From contig CAJGCL010000027.1 of assembly GCA_904501675.1 (NCBI GenBank), forward strand, positions 1 through 18,960: a stretch of 18,960 nucleotides of DNA, given 5' to 3'. The notes below the pieces were generated by a model. That model did not search any database. It had not been told where the DNA came from and was given only the letters and a program-made list of their open reading frames with translations. This document shows positions 13,659 to 18,960 of the stretch, one piece after another. The position numbers and the translations under genes were made by a program. Positions within the stretch are counted from its first letter, which is position 1. Each line of letters starts with the position of its first letter. Source of the stretch: Clostridiaceae bacterium. GTDB lineage: Bacteria > Bacillota > Clostridia > Oscillospirales > Acutalibacteraceae.

Positions 13659-15332
13659 ATGCAAAAATCCTGGTACAAGGAAATGGTGGTATATCAGATA
13701 TGGCCCCGCTCTTTCTGCGACAGTAATGGCGACGGAATTGGCGACCTTGAAGGTATACTTTCAAAGCTTGACTATATCAAAAGTCTTGGTGCAGATGCTA
13801 TCTGGTTCTCACCTCTTTTCAAATCACCTAATGCTGACTATGGTTACGATATCGCCGATTATAGAGACATCAACCCTGAATACGGTGATATGGAGACCTT
13901 CAAAAAAGTTCTTGCAGGTTGCCATGAACGTGGAATAAGAGTATTTATGGACCTCGTTATTAACCACACATCAACTGAACACATGTGGTTTAAAGAGGCT
14001 TGTAAGAGCGTTGATAACCCATACCACGACTATTACATTTGGCGTAAAGGCAAAGGTAAAAACGGCAAGAAACCACCAAACAACTGGCTTTCAACATTTG
14101 AAGGTGGAGCATGGGAATATGTTGAATCCGTTAACGAATACTATCTTCATGTATTCACAAAGGGTCAGCCTGACCTTAATATGGATAACCCAAAAGTACG
14201 TCAGGAAGTTAAGGATATAATGAAGTTCTGGCTTGATATGGGTGTTGACGGCTTCCGTGAGGACGTTATTACATACATCTCAAAAAGAGAAGGTCTTCCA
14301 AATGCTATCCCGATTCCTGTTGCATGCGGTATGGAGCATTACAACTGCGGACCTCATCTTTATGAATATCTTAAAGAATTCCATGATGAAGTTCTTTCAA
14401 AATACGATTGTTTTACAGTTGGTGAAGGTCCACTTATTACTCCTGAAAAAGTTCTTCGCTTTGTTACAGAAGATGAAACTCAGGTTCTTAAAACAATGTT
14501 CAGCTTCGACCACCTTGAAGCAGACTGCTTTATGACTGACTGGATTAAAACACCTTTCAACCTTAAAAAGATGAAAAAATGCTACCAGAAATGGTACGAC
14601 GCTATGAATGGCAAGGGTTGGCACACACTTTACCTTGAAAACCACGACCATCCTCGTATTGTTGACCGTTACGGTAGCCTCAAATACAGAGTTGAAAGCG
14701 CAAAAATGCTTGCTACAATGTGCTATCTTCAGAGAGGTACTGTTTTCATTTATCAGGGTCAGGAAATCGGTATGACAAATATCGAGCTCCATTCAATTGA
14801 TGAATTCAAGGATATGATTACCTTTAACAACCAGATTATGTTCAATAAGCTTGGTATCAAGGGTGATAAATTCATTAAGCTTGCTAACAAAGGCTCACGT
14901 GAAAACTCACGTACACCTGTACAATGGAACGACGGACCTTACGCAGGATTCTCAACCGTTGAGCCTTGGTTTAACCTTAACCCTAATTACAAGGAAATTA
15001 ATGTTGCAGCTTCAGAAGCAGATGAGGATTCAATTCTTAATTATTACCGCAAGCTGCTTAAATTCCGCAAGGAAAACGAGGTTGCTATTTACGGTGATTT
15101 CAAACAGTACTACGAAAACAGCAAAGATCTTTTCGTATACGAAAGAAACCTTGATGGTGTTAAAATCCTTGTTGTTGCATCATTTACAGAAAAAGCTGTT
15201 GATTTCAAAGCACCTGCAGGAATTGACCTTAGCAAAGGTGAACTTGTTCTTTCAAACTACAAGGACACTGCTCTTAATGGAAACGGCTTTACAACCAAGC
15301 CTTACGAAACAAGAGTTTATTTATTCAAATAA
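13659..15332 (+). CDS. GH13 oligo-1,6-glucosidase / alpha-glucosidase
   Basis: Cytosolic exo-acting enzyme that should release glucose from isomalto-oligosaccharides, panose or dextran fragments. 557 residues, no signal peptide, normal for family GH13 subfamily 31. A calcium loop DSNGDGIGD is at 21-29. Region I is DLVINHTS. Region II is GVDGFREDVI with nucleophile Asp202, region III has acid/base Glu256 in VGEGP, and region IV is ENHDHPR with Asp330; these positions match Bacillus cereus oligo-1,6-glucosidase (199, 255, 329) almost exactly. Val203 after the nucleophile is the residue linked to alpha-1,6 preference. Glu201 and His331 replace the usual Met and Gln. ATG has GAGG seven bases upstream. 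The gene is monocistronic, with an operator-like dyad at its promoter. Substrate is inferred. Confidence 0.95.
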   Translation: MQKSWYKEMVVYQIWPRSFCDSNGDGIGDLEGILSKLDYIKSLGADAIWFSPLFKSPNADYGYDIADYRDINPEYGDMETFKKVLAGCHERGIRVFMDLVINHTSTEHMWFKEACKSVDNPYHDYYIWRKGKGKNGKKPPNNWLSTFEGGAWEYVESVNEYYLHVFTKGQPDLNMDNPKVRQEVKDIMKFWLDMGVDGFREDVITYISKREGLPNAIPIPVACGMEHYNCGPHLYEYLKEFHDEVLSKYDCFTVGEGPLITPEKVLRFVTEDETQVLKTMFSFDHLEADCFMTDWIKTPFNLKKMKKCYQKWYDAMNGKGWHTLYLENHDHPRIVDRYGSLKYRVESAKMLATMCYLQRGTVFIYQGQEIGMTNIELHSIDEFKDMITFNNQIMFNKLGIKGDKFIKLANKGSRENSRTPVQWNDGPYAGFSTVEPWFNLNPNYKEINVAASEADEDSILNYYRKLLKFRKENEVAIYGDFKQYYENSKDLFVYERNLDGVKILVVASFTEKAVDFKAPAGIDLSKGELVLSNYKDTALNGNGFTTKPYETRVYLFK

Positions 15333-15346
15333 ACATGACACAAGAA

Positions 15347-15371
15347 AAAGCCTCGGCAATGCCGAGGCTTT
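15347..15371. terminator. Bidirectional terminator between GH13 and permease genes
   Basis: AAAGCCTCGGC-AAT-GCCGAGGCTTT. The minus-strand T run (CTTTTTC) is better than the plus-strand one, and the two genes converge here. Confidence 0.8.
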
Positions 15372-15388
15372 AATATTTATATATCTAA

Positions 15389-16774
15389 TTATTTCTTTTT
15401 ACTCTTTCTGACTAAAGCACCAACAAACATAATAATTGCAAAGAGAATAAGATAGAAAAGAACCGGGAACGAAAATTCACCATTAGCTTTTGCATTGAGA
15501 TATGGAGTAATACCATGTGCATAAACAGCAGCAAACACCATAAATCCGCAAGCTGCAAGAGCAAGAACCGGAAGCAAGAAACGTTTTACAAAACCAAGCT
15601 CTTTTTCTTTAATCATCCAAACGATGAAAATCGGAATATACATACCGTAGATTGTAACGATTGGAAGCTCTGATGAGTCGAAGTTGAAGTATCCGAACCA
15701 ACCGCTTGTAAGGTTTGCGCCATAGAAATATACTAACCATGCTGCACATACGAACAAGCCCCAGATTGATGAGTTTGTAACCATATTTGTGTGCTTATCC
15801 ACCTGGCTGAACATCTCAGGTCTTGGACCTTCTTCACGAGCAGCAATAGCATACATACCACGAGTTGCACCAACCATAAGACCATTAAGTGTACCGAGAC
15901 ATGAAATAACGATACAGATGTTAAGGAACGCGCCACCTACAGCGCCGAAAACATTCTTAAATGCAGTTGTAGCACCCTCTGCCATAAGAACAGCATTTGA
16001 TGCACCACCGGCAACACCGATATAATAAAGAACATATGCAATAACAACGATGATAGAACCGATAACCAATGCTATTGGAAGATTCTTCTTAGCATTTTTA
16101 AGCTCTGCGTTGATAGATGTAGCAACAATCCAACCTTCGTATGCAAAAACTGTAGCAACAACTGCTGCAAAAAGACCTGCACTCTTGCCACCTGCAACTT
16201 CTTCAACTATTGTTGTGAAGTTCTGTGTAAGAACGCCTTCTTTAAGACCATAGATTGTACCAACGATAGCCATTAAAATAATTGGAATAAGCTTAATAAC
16301 TGTTGCACTGATCTGGAACTTACCGGCAAGCTTTGGTGAGAAAGCATTGAGCGTATAAGAACCAACGAGAGCAAAACCGGCTACACAAAGAACTTCAGGA
16401 CCTGCTAAATCCCAACCGAAAAGAACGCCGAAATAACGAGCAGAAACCCAAGCAAGAACAGATGTCATACCGGGATAGTAAACGTTAACCATAAACCAAG
16501 CAAGGTAGTATGCATAACCTTTACCACAAGTAACCTCTGCATAGTCAACAATACCGCTGACTTTTTCGTACTTCTGAGCCATGGAAGCAAACTGCAATGA
16601 ACAGATAATCATAAGAATACCTGTAATAACCCATGCGAGAATACCAAGAGGCATATCACCGCCAGTTGCAACCAAAACGTTTTGTGCCTTAAAAAACACA
16701 CCCGAACCGATAACAGTACCAACAACCATACATATAGCAGTTGGAAGACCATATCTTTTTTCAAGCTTTTCCAT
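15389..16774 (-). CDS. APC-family amino acid permease
   Basis: A cytoplasmic membrane transporter of the amino acid-polyamine-organocation superfamily. I start at the ATG at 16774 (MEKLEKRYGL, 461 residues) because GTGGTGA lies six bases upstream; the ATG at 16819 in frame has no site and sits beside the -10 box. About twelve hydrophobic helices can be counted. TM1 carries MVVGTVIGSGVFFKAQNVL, the broken-helix substrate site of the family, and YEGWIVATSINAELKNAKKNLP matches the TM6 and following loop of SteT/LAT-like exchangers. The C-terminus is basic (RKSKKK). It is monocistronic, with a promoter and a 14-bp palindrome in the leader. Likely a neutral amino acid uptake or exchange protein; the substrate cannot be fixed by sequence. 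Confidence 0.9.
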   Translation of the reverse strand: MEKLEKRYGLPTAICMVVGTVIGSGVFFKAQNVLVATGGDMPLGILAWVITGILMIICSLQFASMAQKYEKVSGIVDYAEVTCGKGYAYYLAWFMVNVYYPGMTSVLAWVSARYFGVLFGWDLAGPEVLCVAGFALVGSYTLNAFSPKLAGKFQISATVIKLIPIILMAIVGTIYGLKEGVLTQNFTTIVEEVAGGKSAGLFAAVVATVFAYEGWIVATSINAELKNAKKNLPIALVIGSIIVVIAYVLYYIGVAGGASNAVLMAEGATTAFKNVFGAVGGAFLNICIVISCLGTLNGLMVGATRGMYAIAAREEGPRPEMFSQVDKHTNMVTNSSIWGLFVCAAWLVYFYGANLTSGWFGYFNFDSSELPIVTIYGMYIPIFIVWMIKEKELGFVKRFLLPVLALAACGFMVFAAVYAHGITPYLNAKANGEFSFPVLFYLILFAIIMFVGALVRKSKKK

Positions 16775-16793
16775 ATAATCACCACTTTCATTT

Positions 16794-16807
16794 GATGCAT
16801 ATGCATC
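16794..16807. promoter_or_regulatory. 14-bp palindrome in permease leader
   Basis: GATGCATATGCATC is its own reverse complement. It lies a few bases after the predicted start of transcription and before the ribosome site, a usual place for a repressor operator. Confidence 0.45.
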
Positions 16808-16817
16808 TAATGTCCTC

Positions 16818-16846
16818 ATAATAATACAAAAAATTTAATTTGTAAA
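16818..16846 (-). promoter_or_regulatory. Promoter of the APC permease gene
   Basis: Minus-strand TTTACA (16841-16846), 17 bases, TATTAT (16818-16823). Confidence 0.6.
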
Positions 16847-16938
16847 GAAATTTATTTTAAAATGTATAATTTTATGTGAACAATGAATAAAAATACATAT
16901 AGAAATCAATAAAGTAAATACAATTGAGTATGTTTCTC

Positions 16939-16967
16939 TTGAAAAACCAACTTTACAGTAATATAAT
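16939..16967 (+). promoter_or_regulatory. tRNA-Arg promoter
   Basis: TTGAAA (16939-16944), 17 bases, TATAAT (16962-16967); the tRNA begins 15 bases later. Confidence 0.8.
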
Positions 16968-16981
16968 ATTATTTATAAAAT

Positions 16982-17058
16982 CCGTCCGTGGCGCAGCTGG
17001 ATAACGCAGCAGATTCCGATTCTGAAGAACGGGGGTTCGAATCCCTTCGGGCGGGCCA
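16982..17058 (+). tRNA. tRNA-Arg(CCG)
   Basis: A 77-base tRNA including encoded CCA. Acceptor CCGTCCG (16982-16988) pairs with CGGGCGG (17048-17054) with one T-G pair. The anticodon loop TTCCGAT gives anticodon CCG, reading CGG. The T arm is GGGGG-TTCGAAT-CCCTT. The top pair of the anticodon stem is a G-A mismatch and the D stem has one C-A mismatch, but the fold is otherwise complete. It has its own promoter and a shared terminator. Confidence 0.92.
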
Positions 17059-17098
17059 AAATAAAAGAACACATCCGAAGATGTGTTCTTTTATTTTT
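17058..17098. terminator. Bidirectional terminator of tRNA-Arg and rubrerythrin
   Basis: An 18-bp perfect stem (17058-17075 with 17080-17097, loop CGAA) begins at the last base of the tRNA CCA and reaches the rubrerythrin stop codon at 17097-17099. It serves both convergent genes. Confidence 0.88.
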
Positions 17099-17630
17099 AA
17101 TAATTCTCTTTTCTTACTTCAAAGTAACTCTGAGGATGTGCACAAACAGGGCAAACATCAGGAGCTTTTTTACCCATAACAAGATGACCACAGTTACGGC
17201 ACTCCCACATTGTTTCCTCTGACTTTTCAAAAACCTTCTGCATTTCAACATTTGAAAGAAGCTTTCTGTAGCGTTCCTCGTGAGATTTTTCGATTTTAGC
17301 TACTGCTCTGAACTTTGCAGCAAGCTCTGTAAAGCCTTCCTCTTCTGCCTCATCTGCAAAGGTAGCATACATATCTGTCCACTCATAGTTTTCGCCCTCT
17401 GCTGCAGCAAGAAGGTTTTCTGCTGTGTTTCCGAGAGCCTTAAGCTCCTTAAACCACATTTTTGCATGTTCTTTTTCGTTATTTGCAGTTTCTTCAAAAA
17501 TTGAGGCAATCTGCTGATAACCTTCCTTCTTTGCTACAGATGCAAAGTAGGTGTATTTGTTTCTTGCTTCGCTTTCGCCTGAGAATGCTGCGCGAAGATT
17601 TTTTTCTGTTTTTGAGCCTTTAAGTTCCAT
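17097..17630 (-). CDS. rbr: Rubrerythrin
   Basis: A non-haem diiron peroxidase that reduces hydrogen peroxide in anaerobes, drawing electrons through its own rubredoxin domain; cytosolic. I start at the ATG at 17630 (MELKGSKTEKNL, 177 residues) with AAAGGA eight bases upstream, not at the in-frame ATG at 17648, which has no better site. The N-terminal four-helix bundle holds the iron ligands E19 (FSGESEARNKY) and E52-x-x-H55 (NNEKEHAK), then a second half with ADEAEEEGF and IEKSHEERY. The C-terminal rubredoxin-like domain has CRNC and CPVC. Gene order matches classic rubrerythrin (diiron then rubredoxin). A strong promoter and an imperfect inverted repeat precede it. Confidence 0.95.
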   Translation of the reverse strand: MELKGSKTEKNLRAAFSGESEARNKYTYFASVAKKEGYQQIASIFEETANNEKEHAKMWFKELKALGNTAENLLAAAEGENYEWTDMYATFADEAEEEGFTELAAKFRAVAKIEKSHEERYRKLLSNVEMQKVFEKSEETMWECRNCGHLVMGKKAPDVCPVCAHPQSYFEVRKENY

Positions 17631-17656
17631 AATTTTTAGTCCTTTCATACCTATTT

Positions 17657-17677
17657 CAAAAGAATTATTCCCTTTTG
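17657..17677. promoter_or_regulatory. Imperfect inverted repeat in rubrerythrin leader
   Basis: CAAAAG-AAT-T-ATT-CC-CTTTTG is a dyad with a 2-base bulge, lying in the leader just after the predicted transcription start. It could be an operator for a redox regulator, but it does not clearly match a PerR box. Confidence 0.3.
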
Positions 17678-17690
17678 ATTTCCTTAATAT

Positions 17691-17719
17691 ACTATATAGT
17701 AAAATATTTGCATTGTCAA
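17691..17719 (-). promoter_or_regulatory. Rubrerythrin promoter
   Basis: Minus-strand TTGACA (17714-17719), 17 bases, TATAGT (17691-17696). Confidence 0.85.
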
Positions 17720-17763
17720 AGTTTTTATTGAAAATCTTTAAAAATTCATAATTTATTTATTTA

Positions 17764-17792
17764 TTGACTTATACCACTGATTATGTTAGTAT
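17764..17792 (+). promoter_or_regulatory. Promoter of GtrA-family gene
   Basis: TTGACT (17764-17769), 17 bases, TAGTAT (17787-17792), about 33 bases before the start codon. Confidence 0.65.
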
Positions 17793-17825
17793 AACATTAA
17801 ATTCAAAATAAAGGAGTTTTCTGTT

Positions 17826-18362
17826 ATGGCAAAATTAAAAGACATTGACAAAGCTGCAGAATCCAAGGGTTCACTCCTTGTTACTATATGGCAGTTTGTT
17901 AAATTTATTGTTGTAAGTCTTCTTGCAATGATTGTTCAGTTCGTACTTCTTAACACACTTCAGCTTATTCCTGCGATTCAAGCTCTTTACAGCGAGCCTT
18001 TCAGCTGGTGGGTATTTGTTTACCCTGTTGCAGTTGGTGGTCTTGGCTATTTTATAGTAAGCAATGTTGCAAACATTGTAGCTCAGATTGTTGCTTTCTT
18101 TGTTAACAAAGAAAAAACATTCAACTCGGGTGCAAACGTTGCTGTTGCTCTTCCTATTTACATAATTTTCACAATTGCACTTATTCTTTTCTCTGCTTGG
18201 CTTAATCCAACACTCAAGGATGTTTTCCTCGGCTTCGATTGGTGCAATGAAACTGCAGCAAAGAATATCGCAACAATGATTTGCTCAGCTCTCCAATTCT
18301 TCCTTTACTTCCCTGTTGATAAGATGCTTTTCCACAAGAAAAAAGAAGAAAAGGCTGAATAA
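17826..18362 (+). CDS. GtrA-like family membrane protein
   Basis: 178 residues with four likely membrane helices (about 21-46, 65-94, 105-125 and 143-166) between charged ends, the usual GtrA-family layout. FVKFIVVSLLAMIVQFVLLN matches the family's first helix, and ANIVAQIVAFFVNKEKTF matches the conserved second-helix exit with its N-[KR]-x-x-T-F ending. Known relatives move lipid-linked sugars across the membrane for glycosylation of polysaccharides or wall polymers; here no glycosyltransferase is adjacent, so the partner is unknown. The N-terminus is longer than usual (about 20 polar residues) and the C-terminus is strongly basic then acidic (HKKKEEKAE). ATG has AAAGGAG nine bases upstream. 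Own promoter and terminator. Confidence 0.82.
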   Translation: MAKLKDIDKAAESKGSLLVTIWQFVKFIVVSLLAMIVQFVLLNTLQLIPAIQALYSEPFSWWVFVYPVAVGGLGYFIVSNVANIVAQIVAFFVNKEKTFNSGANVAVALPIYIIFTIALILFSAWLNPTLKDVFLGFDWCNETAAKNIATMICSALQFFLYFPVDKMLFHKKKEEKAE

Positions 18363-18375
18363 GATTTTTAAAGCT

Positions 18376-18410
18376 ACCGTCCTTGCTTGATTGCGAGGAC
18401 GGTTTTAATT
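18376..18410 (+). terminator. Terminator after GtrA-family gene
   Basis: ACCGTCCTTGC-TTGATT-GCGAGGACGGT, 11 bp with one T-G pair, followed by TTTAATTT. Confidence 0.82.
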
Positions 18411-18465
18411 TACTTTAATACTTACAATGTACCGCTGTTTGCCAATTGCTATTTACTGACAGCTA

Positions 18466-18497
18466 AAAAAGCGTGATGATTTCTCATCACGCTTTTT
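18466..18497 (-). terminator. Terminator of the GH2 gene
   Basis: AAAAAGCGTGATGA / TCATCACGCTTTTT with a 4-base loop, just after the minus-strand stop codon at 18505. The symmetry allows both directions. Confidence 0.85.
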
Positions 18498-18504
18498 GTT
18501 TAAG

Positions 18505-18960
18505 TTATGATTTTTTGATTTTGTTGAGCATTGTGTTAAGTCCTAAAAGATCTTCTTTTGAGAACTTAACATTCGCAGCACCCATAAGACCAGCAAGACG
18601 GAGAACTGTAAATCCACCCATCATCTGCATCATAGCACCACCGAAGGCATCCTCGCCCATTTCTGTATTGCCGATACCTTTCATCATCTGAGCTGCAAGA
18701 CCTTTAACAAACGCAGCACCCTCAGGACAACCCATAATATCTGAAAGTTTATCATTAAGTGAGAAATATCCTTCTGGAGCATCGATATCAAACCAGTTAA
18801 GAACTGCACCTTTTTCAACAAGACGATAAGCATTGTTAAACTCTGCAACCTTGCGGATTTTTGATATATCCTTAAATTCACCTGCAACTGCTACGAGCTC
18901 TGTTTCACCAACATTAGGAACATCGAAATAGAAGAAATGGTCAGGAGCTGATTTCTTACC
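18505..18960 (-). CDS. C-terminal end of probable GH2 beta-galactosidase (partial)
   Basis: The frame is open from the window edge (18960) to a TAA at 18505, giving the last 151 residues; the ATG at 18735 is internal. The visible part begins HFFYFDVPNVGETELVAVAG, which looks like the late beta-sandwich domain of GH2 enzymes (a DVP-x-x-G-E-T-x-L-x-A-V-A-G strand pair), followed by GAVLNWFDIDAPEGYFSLND and DIMGCPEGAAFV, and a Met/Gly-rich helical tail ending LLGLNTMLNKIKKS. I recall this tail pattern from clostridial GH2 beta-galactosidase-like proteins, but no catalytic residue lies inside the window, so the assignment is from the C-terminal pattern only. Likely role is beta-galactoside breakdown, in keeping with the GH36 and GH13 genes. 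Confidence 0.6.
   Translation of the reverse strand, partial: GKKSAPDHFFYFDVPNVGETELVAVAGEFKDISKIRKVAEFNNAYRLVEKGAVLNWFDIDAPEGYFSLNDKLSDIMGCPEGAAFVKGLAAQMMKGIGNTEMGEDAFGGAMMQMMGGFTVLRLAGLMGAANVKFSKEDLLGLNTMLNKIKKS

Noticed and set aside
16850..16938. A/T-rich stretch as a T-box or other leader
   Set aside because: No T-box sequence or stable stem is seen; it holds only promoter-flanking A/T-rich DNA.
16988..17179. Open frame starting in tRNA-Arg
   Set aside because: It covers the tRNA, the terminator and antisense rubrerythrin sequence, and has no ribosome site.

Overview
The window is a compactly coded, A+T-rich stretch of a bacterial chromosome. It suggests an anaerobic, endospore-forming Firmicute of the class Clostridia, probably an Oscillospiraceae/Ruminococcaceae-like gut or rumen bacterium. 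The evidence is spmA-spmB (spore maturation), rubrerythrin, a MazF/NdoA of Bacillus type, strong AGGAGG-like ribosome binding sites, consensus sigma-A promoters, and three glycoside hydrolases for plant or host oligosaccharides. The genus assignment is inference. I see no phage, insertion sequence, CRISPR array, rRNA or replication origin.

Layout. (1) 1-2327, + strand: the C-terminal part of a GH36 alpha-galactosidase, a strong terminator, then a signal-less Cu/Zn superoxide dismutase-like protein. (2) 2335-2730, - strand: an unrecognised 131-residue protein with a CxxC...H...C tail. (3) 2859-3700, + strand: tRNA-Leu(UAA) and a small nitroreductase. (4) 3736-8702, - strand: a divergent type IIA topoisomerase operon (ParE/GyrB-like then ParC/GyrA-like), then secG with its own promoter and tRNA-Lys(UUU) directly behind it. 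The interval between secG and the ParC-like gene carries a + strand terminator with no gene in front of it. (5) 8764-9860, + strand: spmA-spmB with an ATGA overlap. (6) 9854-13478, - strand: metK-radC, a solitary mazF/ndoA, and a membrane-anchored leucine-rich-repeat (BspA type) surface protein. (7) 13597-15371, + strand: a GH13 oligo-1,6-glucosidase-like enzyme. (8) 15389-16846, - strand: an APC-family amino-acid permease. (9) 16939-17097: tRNA-Arg(CCG) on +, facing rubrerythrin on - across a shared bidirectional terminator. (10) 17764-18410, + strand: a GtrA-family membrane protein. (11) 18505-18960, - strand: the C-terminal end of a probable GH2 beta-galactosidase that runs off the window.

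How the genes fit together: most are single-gene or two-gene transcription units, each with a recognisable promoter and terminator, as in ordinary core chromosome. Themes are oligosaccharide use (GH36, GH13, GH2), protection against oxygen (SodC-like, rubrerythrin, possibly the nitroreductase), DNA topology and repair, and sporulation. No gap between genes exceeds about 270 bases. I do not see an obvious new multi-gene system. The best leads are the topoisomerase pair with altered signature residues, the possible small RNA between secG and the ParC-like gene, the cytosolic SodC variant with Lys in place of the active-site Arg, and several unassigned palindromes at promoters.
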